Positions 8,826 through 17,377 of a stretch of 64,000 nt of DNA are shown piece after piece (positions within the stretch are counted from its first letter, which is position 1; each line of letters starts with the position of its first letter). The notes under the pieces were generated by a model. It was not told where the DNA came from and did not search any database. It saw only the letters and a list, made by a program, of their open reading frames with translations. Origin of the DNA: Paramicrobacterium chengjingii (lineage in GTDB: Bacteria > Actinomycetota > Actinomycetes > Actinomycetales > Microbacteriaceae); contig NZ_CP061169.1 of the NCBI RefSeq assembly GCF_011751765.2, positions 2,728,001 to 2,792,000 of the forward strand, given 5' to 3'. Made by a program: the position numbers and the translations under genes.

Positions 8826-10478
8826 TCAATCCTCGATACCAGCGTTGGGGGTCGAGTCATCACGCGAGCGACGCAGCCCCGTCGAGGCGATCGCGCCGAG
8901 AGCGAGGAAGATCCCCGCGGCACCGAGCGAGATGCGGGTGGCATCCGCCATGCCCGTGGACAGCGCTTCCACGACATCCGGTGCCGCATCCCCGAGCTTG
9001 CCGTGTGTCCCCTGCTCGCGCAGTGGCTCGATCGTGCCGCCCGCTGCATTGACCGTGGCATCGGTAATCGCCGTCGCGTGGTGCGACGGGAGTCCCTCGA
9101 CGGCGTCCAACTGCCCCGGAATCACTCCGGCGAGCGACGCCGCAAGCACCGTGCCGATCACGGCGGTGCCCAACGCCGACCCCACCTGCCGCACTGTGCT
9201 TTGAGTCGCAGAGCCCTGCCCCGACTCGCCAACCGGAATGTCCGCGAGCACCGTTCCCGTGAGCTGCGCCGACGCGAGCCCCAGACCAAGCCCGTAGACG
9301 ACGAGCACCGCGGCGAGAAGCCATAGCGAAACGGATGCCGTCACCACGAAGACCAGTGCAATGACGGCGATCGTCTCGAGCACGAGCCCGATCAGCACGG
9401 TTGTCGGTGCCGAGAAGCGGGCCGCCAGGTGGCGCGCCTGGGCGCCGGCGACAAACGCGCCGAGCCCCATCGCGGCGAGCGCGAGCCCTGCTTGAAGCGT
9501 GCTGACGCCGAGCGCATTGACAATGAACAGGGGCAGTGCGAAAAGCAGACCAAACTCCCCAATCGCGACGCAGAGGGCGACGAGGTTTCCCCAGCGAAAC
9601 GTGCGCACACGGAACAGACTGAGATCGAGAATCGCCGAACGAGCCAACCTCGCACGGCGCAGCTCCCAGCGAACGAACCCGACGAGGGACGCCGAGCCAA
9701 GCAGCAGCGCGAGAGGAACCGCAGAGATCGCGGCATCCGTTCCCCAGGTCCACGAGAAGATCGTGAGCTCAGACGTCGGCGTCCACCACCCGAGAGACTC
9801 CCCTTCGATGAGCCCAAAGACGAGCAGCCCAAAGCCGGCGACGCTGAGCAGAAGACCACCGACATCGAGACCGGGAATCTCGATCTTTTCACGCGATTCG
9901 TCAACGGTGAGCAGAACCCCGACGATGAGCAGCACTCCGAGTGGAGCGTTGACAATGAAGATCCATTGCCATGTGAACGACGTGGTGATCCAACCGCCAA
10001 CAAGCGGCCCGAGCGCTGCCATGCCCGAGATCACGGCGCCCCACACACCAAATGCAATGGCGCGATCTTTACCGCGGAACGTGGCGTTGACGCTAGAGAG
10101 CGTCGTCGGCAGAATCAGTGCGCCACCAACGCCTTGCACTACTCTCGCGGCAATCAACGTACCCGCCGAGGAGGCCAGGGCTGCAATAGCACTGCCCGCG
10201 ACGAAGATGACAATGCCGATGATCAGAAGTCGGCGTCGGCCAAACCGGTCGCCAAGCCGGCCCGTCGTCAACAGCAGCGCGGCGAACACGACGGAATAGA
10301 TGCCGTTCACCCACTGCGCCTCGCTCACATCGAGGCCGAGATCGGCAATGAGCGTCGGAAGAGCAACGCCGACGATCGTGCCGTCGAGCACGATCATCGA
10401 CAGCGATGCCGCAAGCATTCCCAGGCCGATCCAACGACGTTTGCCCGTGCTCGTCTGCTGCGTGCTGACCGATGACAT
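8826..10478 (-). CDS. DHA2-family MFS drug exporter (14 TM)
   Basis: 550 aa from ATG 10478 with AGAAAGAAG upstream. The MFS motif A is visible as GRLGDRFGRRRLLIIG, and motif C-like glycines as WGAVISGMAALGPLVGGWIT, placing it with the EmrB/QacA group of proton-coupled multidrug exporters. About 14 hydrophobic segments and a long extracytoplasmic loop near 455-510 (VEGLPSHHATA). No regulator gene is adjacent. It is transcribed apart from the monooxygenase gene, from which a strong hairpin separates it. Confidence 0.92.
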   Translation of the reverse strand: MSSVSTQQTSTGKRRWIGLGMLAASLSMIVLDGTIVGVALPTLIADLGLDVSEAQWVNGIYSVVFAALLLTTGRLGDRFGRRRLLIIGIVIFVAGSAIAALASSAGTLIAARVVQGVGGALILPTTLSSVNATFRGKDRAIAFGVWGAVISGMAALGPLVGGWITTSFTWQWIFIVNAPLGVLLIVGVLLTVDESREKIEIPGLDVGGLLLSVAGFGLLVFGLIEGESLGWWTPTSELTIFSWTWGTDAAISAVPLALLLGSASLVGFVRWELRRARLARSAILDLSLFRVRTFRWGNLVALCVAIGEFGLLFALPLFIVNALGVSTLQAGLALAAMGLGAFVAGAQARHLAARFSAPTTVLIGLVLETIAVIALVFVVTASVSLWLLAAVLVVYGLGLGLASAQLTGTVLADIPVGESGQGSATQSTVRQVGSALGTAVIGTVLAASLAGVIPGQLDAVEGLPSHHATAITDATVNAAGGTIEPLREQGTHGKLGDAAPDVVEALSTGMADATRISLGAAGIFLALGAIASTGLRRSRDDSTPNAGIED

Positions 10479-10577
10479 CGGTGCTTCTTTCTGCCGGAGA
10501 CAACCCGGCACACTCAGAGACTACGCATCTGAAATCGTCCTGGCATCGACCGAAAGTTTTATCACTCGCCCGAACGG

Positions 10578-10616
10578 CATGGATGCTGTCGAGCGCAGCG
10601 CCCGACAGCATCCATG
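10578..10616 (-). terminator. Hairpin terminator after the flavin monooxygenase gene
   Basis: CATGGATGCTGTCG (10578-10591) pairs perfectly with CGACAGCATCCATG (10603-10616) around an 11-base loop. It begins 9 bases beyond the minus-strand stop at 10626. Both arms carry the recurrent GGATGC/GCATCC motif of this genome. Confidence 0.75.
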
Positions 10617-10625
10617 TGAGTAGTT

Positions 10626-12014
10626 TCAGGCCCCCTGCGAGACCCGATTGCGGTAGCTGTACTGAGCGGCACGGTGCTCCGGGGACACACGATCGCCCTT
10701 CTCCTGCAGCTTGTTGCGCAGAGTTCCGGGCGTGTAGTCCGTCTGATAGGCGCCGCGTGACTGCAAAACGGGAATCACGTGCTCAACGATGTCTTCGAAC
10801 GTGCCGGGCGTCACCGCGTATGCCAGGTTGAAGCCGTCGACGTCTGAATGCTCCGCAATCTCCTGGAGCTGGTCAGCGATCTCTTCGCCGCTTCCCACAA
10901 TGTACGGCCCGAGCCCACCGATCGCGCCTTGCTTTGCAATGTCGCCGACCGTCCACACAGTGCCGTCGTCGGCACCGCGCTGAACATTGGCGACGGCGGA
11001 CTGGATGGCGTTGCTCTTGACGTTGCCCACGGGCTCGTCGAGCGAGTACTTCGACAGGTCGACGCCCATCCAGCCCGAAAGGAAGACTGCTGCGCCCTCG
11101 GGGCTCGCATAGCTGAGATAATCGTCAAGTTTCGCCTGGGCCTTCTCCGGCGTGGAGTCCGTGATCACCGTGATAAGCGCGTAAATGCGCGCGTCATAGC
11201 GGCCGCGGCCCGCTGCCTCGAGGCCATCCCGAATGCGCGTGACTGTCTCTTTCAGTCCATCTTTCGTCGAGTTGGCGATGAAGATAGCCTCGGCGTTCTC
11301 CGCAGCGAATTTCACGCCGCGCGGCGACGCGCCAGCCTGGTAGATCACGGGCGTTCGCTGCGGGCTTGGCTCAGAGATGTGGATGCCGGGAACTGTGAAG
11401 TTCTTTCCCTCATGCCCGATCTCGTGCACCTTGCTCGGGTCCGTGAACACTCCCGACTCACGGTCGAACTGCACGGCGTCGTCTTCCCACGAGCCTTCCC
11501 ACAGCTTGTAGAGCACCTCGAGGTACTCATCGGCGTAGTCGTAACGGTCGTCGTGCTCCATCTGGTCGTCGTGTCCCATGTTGCGGGCCGCGCTGGGGAG
11601 GTATCCCGTCACGACGTTCCAGCCGACGCGACCCTTCGTGAGATGATCGAGCGTCGTCAGGCGGCGCGCAAACGGGTACGGGTGCTCGTAGGCAGTGCCC
11701 GCCGTCACGCCGAAGCCGAGGTTCTCTGTGACGGCGGCCATTGCCGACACCAGCAGAAGCGGATCGTTCACGGGCACCTGCGCTCCGTGTTTGATCGCTC
11801 CCTCGTTGCTCGAGCCATACACATCGTAGGTGCCGAGCACATCGGCGATGAACAGCCCGTCAAACTTGCCGCGCTCCAGCAGCTGCGCGAGACGAGTCCA
11901 GTACTCGATCGTGTTGTAGTCACGCGACCGGTCATCCGGATGCCGCCACAGCCCAGAGGACTGGTGTGCGACGCAGTTCATGTCGAAGGCGTTGAAGCGA
12001 ATCTGGCGAGTCAT
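10626..12014 (-). CDS. NtaA/SnaA/DszA-family flavin-dependent monooxygenase
   Basis: 462 aa, full length for this branch of the bacterial-luciferase-like superfamily. Residues 40-320 carry the TIM-barrel features: FDGLFIADVLGTYDVYGSS, then LTTLDHLTKGRVGWNVVTGY and the insertion ARNMGHDDQMEHDDRYDYAD typical of NtaA/SnaA/SoxA. Such enzymes use FMNH2 from a separate reductase to oxidise sulfur- or nitrogen-containing substrates. No reductase or transporter gene is adjacent, so the substrate cannot be inferred. ATG start at 12014. Confidence 0.9.
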   Translation of the reverse strand: MTRQIRFNAFDMNCVAHQSSGLWRHPDDRSRDYNTIEYWTRLAQLLERGKFDGLFIADVLGTYDVYGSSNEGAIKHGAQVPVNDPLLLVSAMAAVTENLGFGVTAGTAYEHPYPFARRLTTLDHLTKGRVGWNVVTGYLPSAARNMGHDDQMEHDDRYDYADEYLEVLYKLWEGSWEDDAVQFDRESGVFTDPSKVHEIGHEGKNFTVPGIHISEPSPQRTPVIYQAGASPRGVKFAAENAEAIFIANSTKDGLKETVTRIRDGLEAAGRGRYDARIYALITVITDSTPEKAQAKLDDYLSYASPEGAAVFLSGWMGVDLSKYSLDEPVGNVKSNAIQSAVANVQRGADDGTVWTVGDIAKQGAIGGLGPYIVGSGEEIADQLQEIAEHSDVDGFNLAYAVTPGTFEDIVEHVIPVLQSRGAYQTDYTPGTLRNKLQEKGDRVSPEHRAAQYSYRNRVSQGA

Positions 12015-12098
12015 TCACCAAGGATGCGCCGTCGAGCGGCATCCGTCACGTTGGCCGTTTCACATTTCGTCACAGTTCTCGCGCGAGCACTGTCTGAA

Positions 12099-13283
12099 TC
12101 AGGCGGTGACGCGCTCATAGATCTCGATCATGCGCGCTGTCTGAGCGCTCTGGCGCAGCGTTTCGGCCGCACTGGGAGAGGGACGACTGAGCTCACCGGA
12201 TGCTGTGGAGTCGACGACCCGTGTGATTGTCGCTGCGAGCGCGTCGATCGAATCGTTCTCTGGCTCGGCATAGACGCCCTCGGGAAGCTCCGCCGCGATC
12301 TGCGGGTCGCACACAATCGACGTCGTTCCGAGCGCCGCCGCCTCGAAAACCGTCATGCCCTGAGTCTCGAAACCGATGGAGGTCTGCGCGAGTGCATCGG
12401 CGTTGGCGATCGCCGCGAGTGCATCCCGATAGGGGACCTTTCCGACAAAGACGACGCGGTCTCGCAGCTTGTGCTTCGCCACGAACTCTCTCGCCTTCGA
12501 GAGCAGGAGTCCCTGACCGTAGAGCCGCACCTCGGCGTTGACTCCGGATCGCTTGACCGCCTGAAGAAACTCGAGAATGCGCTTCTCGTGACTCATGCGC
12601 CCCATCCACACGAGGCTGGGGCGAGGCTTCTTCGCATCACGGTCGAGGCCGGCAAGTACATCGTCAATCACGTCGTCGTCTGCACCCGTGCGCACAACGT
12701 CGATCTCTTGCGCGACACCTTTCGTGCGAAGAAGCGCCGCGAAGTGGTTGCTGGGCGCCGTGACAGCATCCGCCCTCAGGGCAAGCTCGTTGAGGTACCG
12801 CCACGCGTCAGGGCGAAGCAGCGACATCTGGCCGCCGAGCGAACGCCCCTCGAGACTCAGCAGCATCTTCGTCGCGAGTTTCGGAAACGGCACGGTCTTG
12901 CGCAGGCCAAACTCCATGTTGTTGTGAAACGTGAGCACAACGGGAATGCCGTGGCGCCGCGCGAAACGCAGCCCGATGACAGCGCCCCAGAAATCGCCTT
13001 GGATGTGCACCACGTCGACGGGGCCGCGGCGCGCCATCTCGGCGTCAAGTGTGCGATCGCTTCTGCGGCCGGGGCGCGTCAACGCGTATTCGCGGTCAAA
13101 CGTGATGGGAAACGACGGAAGCTCGACATAGCAGGGGTCGCGCGGATGCTCCCTGTGCATGCCCGGGGCCACGATCGTCACCTGATGGCCGGCCTTCTCA
13201 AGAAACTTCTTCTGCAGCCGAATCGAAACCTGCGCACCGCCGAGCGACTCAGGATGCTGGTCGGTCGCGATCATGATGTGCAT
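12099..13283 (-). CDS. GT4-type glycosyltransferase
   Basis: 394 aa from ATG 13283 (starts MHIMIATDQHPESLGGAQ). GT-B fold: N-terminal acceptor half with GGAQVSIRLQKKFLEKAGH, C-terminal donor half with VWMGRMSHEKRILEFLQAV, then TSIGFETQGMTVFEAAALGT, the GT4 E-x7-E region. Likely retaining transfer of a nucleotide-sugar-derived sugar to a lipid or glycan at the membrane. A reading extended to 13442 is rejected because it runs antisense through an ATPase remnant. TATTGT about 15 bases before the ATG suggests a leaderless transcript. The isolated position gives no clue to the acceptor. Confidence 0.88.
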   Translation of the reverse strand: MHIMIATDQHPESLGGAQVSIRLQKKFLEKAGHQVTIVAPGMHREHPRDPCYVELPSFPITFDREYALTRPGRRSDRTLDAEMARRGPVDVVHIQGDFWGAVIGLRFARRHGIPVVLTFHNNMEFGLRKTVPFPKLATKMLLSLEGRSLGGQMSLLRPDAWRYLNELALRADAVTAPSNHFAALLRTKGVAQEIDVVRTGADDDVIDDVLAGLDRDAKKPRPSLVWMGRMSHEKRILEFLQAVKRSGVNAEVRLYGQGLLLSKAREFVAKHKLRDRVVFVGKVPYRDALAAIANADALAQTSIGFETQGMTVFEAAALGTTSIVCDPQIAAELPEGVYAEPENDSIDALAATITRVVDSTASGELSRPSPSAAETLRQSAQTARMIEIYERVTA

Positions 13284-13343
13284 TGTCTGCCCACAATACC
13301 GGGCGTCCTTTTGCAGTGGCAGTGAGGTTCGCGCAGAGCGTGT

Positions 13344-13572
13344 GCGTCGGACATCGTTCTCGACGAGAAGATCGGGACGCGTCATCGCCATAGACGTCAA
13401 GGCCTCGGCAACGGCATGTGCCGAAGATTTCCGTGGGCTCACGCATCTTCGCGATCGACTCGGCGAGGACGTGATCGCGGGTTACGTTCTCTATACCGGA
13501 CAGGAAACGCTGCCTTTCGGCCCCACATTTCGAGCGGCCCCCATCAGCGCGCTGTGGGAGCTGCGTCCATGA
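13344..13572 (+). pseudogene. Frameshifted C-terminal remnant of a DUF4143-type ATPase
   Basis: On the plus strand one frame reads ASDIVLDEKIGT from 13344; after a frameshift near 13378 the next reads VIAIDVKASATACAEDF, then DFRGLTHLRDRLGEDV and AGYVLYTGQETLPFG, ending PISALWELRP and TGA at 13570-13572. This succession (VDxVLE, IEVKAS, DFRGLRxL, GVVLYTGxxTLPFG, PISALW) is the C-terminal nuclease-like end of AAA/DUF4143 proteins. The ATPase part is absent and the start is replaced by the glycosyltransferase promoter. I infer a decayed gene left after a deletion. Confidence 0.65.
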
Positions 13573-13658
13573 GGTTGCGTCGCGCGTTCGCATCGACCAC
13601 CACACGAGCAGACGACTGCTCCTCGAACCTGTACGCTCAGGGCATTCGCGTGATCTTC

Positions 13659-13689
13659 TTGACCTTGCCCCTTGGGCACAGTCGAGAGT
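13659..13689 (+). promoter_or_regulatory. MerR-type promoter with 19-bp spacer
   Basis: TTGACC (13659-13664), a 19-bp spacer, then GAGAGT (13684-13689). The spacer holds the dyad TGCCC-CTT-GGGCA (13666-13678). An over-long 19-bp spacer with a central dyad is the hallmark of promoters twisted into activity by MerR-family regulators. It lies 40 bases before the MerR gene it should control, so autoregulation is expected. Confidence 0.7.
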
Positions 13690-13728
13690 GTCGATGCGGC
13701 ACTTGCCGCACGAGGTTACGGAGGAGCG

Positions 13729-14547
13729 ATGGACGAGTTGACGGCCGGGGAATTCCGGCATCGCACTAGGCTGAGCGCGAAGATGCTCAGACTCTACGCC
13801 GATGCCGATTTGCTCACGCCGGCGCGCATCGATCCGTTCAACCAGTATCGCTATTACGACGAGAGTCAGATTCCACTCGCACGATTGATCGTCCTGTTGC
13901 GAGGACTCAAGATGCCGCTCGCGGACATCGGGAGGCTCCTCGAAGCTCATGACGACCAGCGTCCGGGCATCGTCGACGCGTACTGGCAGCGGGTCGAGTC
14001 CGAGCACGCGACAACGCGCGCTCTCGCGAACTACGTGATCTCGCAATTCGATCCCGAAAGGACACCGACAATGTCAGTGCACACGAGAACAGTGAACGAG
14101 ACCACGTACGTCACCGAAAAGAAGACAGTGCGGCCGGAGCAGATTCCGTCGTTCATTGAAGAATCAGGACATCGGCTTTTCACTGTCGCCAGCCGGTTCG
14201 GCGGCCCCGCCGGTGCGCTGACGACCATCTACAACCAGGAGGTGAACGACGAGTCCTCTGGCGAGATCGAGAATGCGGTGCCAGTCGCCGGCGCTATCTC
14301 AGAATCCGATGTCTCCGCACCAGTCTCGGTGCTGACCGAACCAGCCGGCGAGCACGCCTACACACGCATCTCAAAGGCGCAGGTGCGATTTCCGCAGATC
14401 CTGCAGGCGTACGACGAAGTGTTCGCATGGCTGGAGAAACAGAGCCTCACCCCGACGGGGCGACCACGTGAGGTCTACTTCGCCGACTGGGCTGAGATCG
14501 GCCCCGATGACCCGGCGTGCGACATCGCCGTTCCATTCACCCGGTAA
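13729..14547 (+). CDS. MerR-family regulator with GyrI-like effector domain (BmrR-like)
   Basis: 272 aa from ATG 13729 behind GGAGGAG. Residues 1-75: winged helix (GEFRHRTRLSAKMLRLYADA, then QYRYYDESQIPLARLIVLLR). A helical linker follows to about 115. Residues 125-272 form a GyrI-like/AraC effector-binding domain (YVTEKKTVRPEQIPSFIEES; closing DWAEIGPDDPACDIAVPFTR). BmrR-type proteins sense amphipathic drugs and activate exporters; the only exporter nearby is the DHA2 gene at 8.8 kb. Its stop directly abuts the convergent hydroquinone-reductase-like gene, with no spacer. Confidence 0.9.
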   Translation: MDELTAGEFRHRTRLSAKMLRLYADADLLTPARIDPFNQYRYYDESQIPLARLIVLLRGLKMPLADIGRLLEAHDDQRPGIVDAYWQRVESEHATTRALANYVISQFDPERTPTMSVHTRTVNETTYVTEKKTVRPEQIPSFIEESGHRLFTVASRFGGPAGALTTIYNQEVNDESSGEIENAVPVAGAISESDVSAPVSVLTEPAGEHAYTRISKAQVRFPQILQAYDEVFAWLEKQSLTPTGRPREVYFADWAEIGPDDPACDIAVPFTR

Positions 14548-15573
14548 CTAGGCGGATCGCAGTTTCGGCACGCCCTCACTTTCGCGCGACGGGGGTGGGG
14601 GCGTGCCGTCTCCAAAGGGGCGACCGCCGAGTTCTTCACGCCCATGTGGGGTGAGCCACACGGTCTCGTCTGGCCCGAGCGGCACGATGCCGCTCGGGTT
14701 GATGTCACGGTGAACGATGTAATAGTGCGCTTTGCTCTGCGCGAAGTCGATCGTGTCGCCAAATCCGGGAGTCTGGAAGAGATCGCGCGCATACGCCCAG
14801 AGCACGGGCATCTCGGCAAGTTTCGACCGATTGCACTTGAAGTGCCCGTGGTACACGGCGTCGAAGCGCGCGAGCGTTGTGAACAGCCGCACATCGGCCT
14901 CGGTGATGCTGTCACCCACAAGAAAGCGCTGCCGTTCGAGGCGCTCGCTCAGCCAGTCGAGACGATCGAAGAGTGTGTTGAATGCGCGTTCGTACGCCTT
15001 CTGAGATCCGGCGAAACCCGCCTTGTACACACCATTATTGACGTCGTGATAGACGATTTCGCTCACCTCGTCGATCTCGCTCCGCAGTGCATCGGGATAG
15101 AGATCCGGCGCACCGTCGCGGTGGAAGGCGCTCCACTCCGTCTCGAAGTCGAGAGTGATCTGAGGGAAGTTATTGGTGACAACGGCCCCGGTGGGAACGT
15201 CGACGATTGCCGGCACCGTGATGCCGCGCGGGTAGTCGCTGAAGCGCGTGAAGTAGGCCTGTTGCAACCGCTCGATCCCGAGCACGGGGTCGACCCCGCC
15301 CGGGTCGAGGTCGAACGTCCAGCTGCGCTGATCGTGTGTCGGCCCAGGCAGGCCGAGCGAAATCGCGTCTTCGAGCCCGAGCAGGCGCCGCACAATGATC
15401 GTGCGGTTCGCCCAGGGGCACGCACGCGCAGCGATCAGCCGGTAGCGTTCCGCTTCAACGGGCCAGCCATCACGCCCATCTCGGGTAATCCGATCTTCAA
15501 TGTAGTTCGTGTCGCGATCGTAGGGCTGCCCCGGCTCTACGTAGCGCCCGTCAGCATCCGTCGATTCAGCCAT
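14548..15573 (-). CDS. Glutathionyl-hydroquinone reductase-like (Gto/ECM4) thiol transferase
   Basis: 341 aa from ATG 15573, preceded by a TATGGT element 6 bases upstream (leaderless). The catalytic region AARACPWANRTIIVRRLLGL holds the CPWA motif of the Omega/Xi-class GSTs that reduce glutathionyl-hydroquinones. C-terminal all-helical domain: QRFLVGDSITEADVRLFTT and FDAVYHGHFKCNRSKLAE. Actinobacteria of this family make mycothiol, not glutathione, so the natural co-thiol is probably mycothiol (inference). The C-terminal tail PFGDGTPPPPSRE is low-complexity. A longer N-terminal reading has no conserved content. Confidence 0.87.
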   Translation of the reverse strand: MAESTDADGRYVEPGQPYDRDTNYIEDRITRDGRDGWPVEAERYRLIAARACPWANRTIIVRRLLGLEDAISLGLPGPTHDQRSWTFDLDPGGVDPVLGIERLQQAYFTRFSDYPRGITVPAIVDVPTGAVVTNNFPQITLDFETEWSAFHRDGAPDLYPDALRSEIDEVSEIVYHDVNNGVYKAGFAGSQKAYERAFNTLFDRLDWLSERLERQRFLVGDSITEADVRLFTTLARFDAVYHGHFKCNRSKLAEMPVLWAYARDLFQTPGFGDTIDFAQSKAHYYIVHRDINPSGIVPLGPDETVWLTPHGREELGGRPFGDGTPPPPSRESEGVPKLRSA

Positions 15574-15743
15574 GTCTCGACCATACGTCGCAATTGAACG
15601 TCCGGCGCTGCTCTGAGCAGATTGATCCCCATCGAACAGGAGCGCCCCGTACGGTTGACGTGGCACGTGCGAGGCACGCAGAGCTTCGCTCCCGGCATTA
15701 CCCATGCCTATCCGCACACGCTCAATCACAGAAGGAACGCATT

Positions 15744-16448
15744 ATGGAATTGATCTTCGTTCACGGAGCGCTTGTGCGAGACGGGCAATGGTGGTGGCAG
15801 CCGACTGCCGAGCTTCTGCAGAAACGCACGGGGGTCCAGAGTCGCTCGGTTGCGTTGCCCTCGTGCGGTGAGACCTCTCTCGACGAACTTTCCGGCGGCC
15901 TCGCTGCAGACGCCGCGGCGCTTCGCCGTGAGCTCGACAATGTGAATTCGGCGATCGTCGTCGGGCATTCCTACGGCGGCACGGTCATCGCCGAAGCCGG
16001 CCATCATGACGCCGTCGAGCACCTGCTCTACGTGTCGTCGTATCTTCCTGATGCCGGAACGTCGCAGGGCGCGATCATGAGCGGTGAGAGCGATCCCGTC
16101 TCGATCGGCGACAACGGCGACGGCACGCTGAGCGTCTCTGGCTACGACGCTGCGTCGTTCGGAGCCCGCTTCCTTCACGACGCCGACGACGAAACTCAGC
16201 GCCGGGGGTGGGACAGAGTGACTGCGCAGTCCGCCGGGGCCTTCATGACGCCGACCAGTGCTGCCGGCTGGCAGGGGGTCGATTCGACGTACATCGTCTG
16301 CGAGCACGACCACAGCACATCCGTCGAACTGCAACGGTTCCACGCCGACCGGGCGACACGCTCATTCGAGGTGCCGACCGGTCACCACCCGTTCATCACT
16401 CGTCCCGACCTGATCGTCGAACAGCTGGAGGCGCTTCTTCAGCAGTGA
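15744..16448 (+). CDS. Small alpha/beta hydrolase
   Basis: 234 aa from ATG 15744 behind AAGGAAC. Oxyanion-hole segment FVHGALVRDGQWWW at 4-17, nucleophile elbow VVGHSYGGTV with Ser near 77, and a C-terminal His in TGHHPFITRP, giving a complete Ser-Asp-His set. It resembles the EstC/salicylate-esterase-like branch of the fold. Substrate unknown. Its promoter region is divergent from the thiol-transferase gene (15574-15743), so the two may respond to related xenobiotic stress. Confidence 0.85.
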   Translation: MELIFVHGALVRDGQWWWQPTAELLQKRTGVQSRSVALPSCGETSLDELSGGLAADAAALRRELDNVNSAIVVGHSYGGTVIAEAGHHDAVEHLLYVSSYLPDAGTSQGAIMSGESDPVSIGDNGDGTLSVSGYDAASFGARFLHDADDETQRRGWDRVTAQSAGAFMTPTSAAGWQGVDSTYIVCEHDHSTSVELQRFHADRATRSFEVPTGHHPFITRPDLIVEQLEALLQQ

Positions 16449-16490
16449 CCACCAGGTGGCCGTCGGTCGCAGAAACCGACGTGAGGTGCA

Positions 16491-17015
16491 TCAGCGGGCA
16501 TCGAGCTCCTCAACCGCCTCGATCAGGGTGCCCTGCACAAATGTCAGCCAGTCGTACATGCCCTGCAACGACTCGACGTCTTCGTCGCTGAGCTCCGCCG
16601 CGAGCTCGTCGGTCGGCTCGGCGATGCGCGAGTCGAGACTGAGTCGCAAGTCGGTGAGCGATCGCATCCAGCGCAGTGCGCGTTCGCGATCAAGACGCAC
16701 CGCTGTCGTGTGCCCCATCGACACAGGAAGGGCGCCGTGATCGCGAAACGTCTCGAGCACAGCATCCGCGTCTGCCCTCTTGCCCTGTGTCAGGTCATCG
16801 ACGGTGAATCGCCGGAACTCCTCGGCCGACTCGTCATCACGCAGGTACGCGGGCGGAAATAGCCGTGACCCGGCCGCATCGCCGACGGCACCGCCTGCCG
16901 CAATCCCGTCGATTAGGGCTTGCAGCTGCTCGGTGAGGTTGGTGAGCACCGATACCTCAATGTCTTCGAACTGCGCCTCGATGTGCTCACCCGAACGCCG
17001 AAAAGCCCGCATCAT
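16491..17015 (-). CDS. DUF2017 protein downstream of clpS
   Basis: 174 aa from ATG 17015 (a second ATG follows at once). Soluble helical protein: MRAFRRSGEHIEAQFEDIE at the N-terminus, then LFPPAYLRDDESAEEFRRFT, a segment conserved in DUF2017. It begins 16 bases after the clpS stop. The clpS-DUF2017 pair is widespread in actinobacteria, which suggests a role with the ClpS adaptor or N-degron pathway, but the biochemical function is not known. Confidence 0.85.
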   Translation of the reverse strand: MMRAFRRSGEHIEAQFEDIEVSVLTNLTEQLQALIDGIAAGGAVGDAAGSRLFPPAYLRDDESAEEFRRFTVDDLTQGKRADADAVLETFRDHGALPVSMGHTTAVRLDRERALRWMRSLTDLRLSLDSRIAEPTDELAAELSDEDVESLQGMYDWLTFVQGTLIEAVEELDAR

Positions 17016-17031
17016 TGCACCACCGTCGTCA

Positions 17032-17313
17032 TCAGTCCGCCTTCTGCAACGTCGACATGAGACCGTAACCATGCATCGCGGCGACGTGCCTCTCCATCTC
17101 TTCGCGCGTGCCGGTTGCTACGACAGCCCGCCCGTCGTTGTGCACTCGCAACATCAACCTCTCTGCCTGATCTCGGCTCATGCCAAAGTAGCTCCGGAAC
17201 ACAAAGGCCACGTACGTCATGAGATTCACCGGGTCGTCCCACACGATCGTCACCCACGGCGAGCCGAGAGTCAGCTGCTCGTCGAGTCTGGTGTCTTCGT
17301 CGGTCTGCGGCAT
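17032..17313 (-). CDS. clpS: ClpS N-degron adaptor for the Clp protease
   Basis: 93 aa from ATG 17313; an upstream extension is unlikely. The core [19 protein letters not shown] carries the ClpS signature (DDPVN-x-M-x-YV) that forms the N-end residue pocket, followed by [20 protein letters not shown] with the conserved hydrophobic helix and His. ClpS hands proteins with destabilising N-termini to ClpC/ClpA-ClpP. The dedicated ATPase is not in the window; an unusual ClpP pair is at 50.7-52 kb. Confidence 0.93.
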   Translation of the reverse strand: MPQTDEDTRLDEQLTLGSPWVTIVWDDPVNLMTYVAFVFRSYFGMSRDQAERLMLRVHNDGRAVVATGTREEMERHVAAMHGYGLMSTLQKAD

Positions 17314-17377
17314 ACCTCTATGCTGACACTTCGCGAGCTGCGAAGCATCCGCCAAGCCCTCAGATTTCTGTCTGCGG

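Noticed and set aside
9429..10475. 348-codon plus-strand frame in the exporter region
   Set aside because: Antisense of a clear 14-helix exporter; the translation is Arg/Glu/Asn-rich low complexity.
10848..13325. 825-codon open frame on the plus strand
   Set aside because: It runs antisense through the flavin monooxygenase and glycosyltransferase genes, both of which have full domain signatures; its own translation is Arg/His/Val-rich with no motif. High-GC antisense artefact.
13283..13442. N-terminal extension of the glycosyltransferase
   Set aside because: The added residues are not GT-like, and the region carries the antisense DUF4143 remnant; the GT-B fold begins at MHIMIATDQ.
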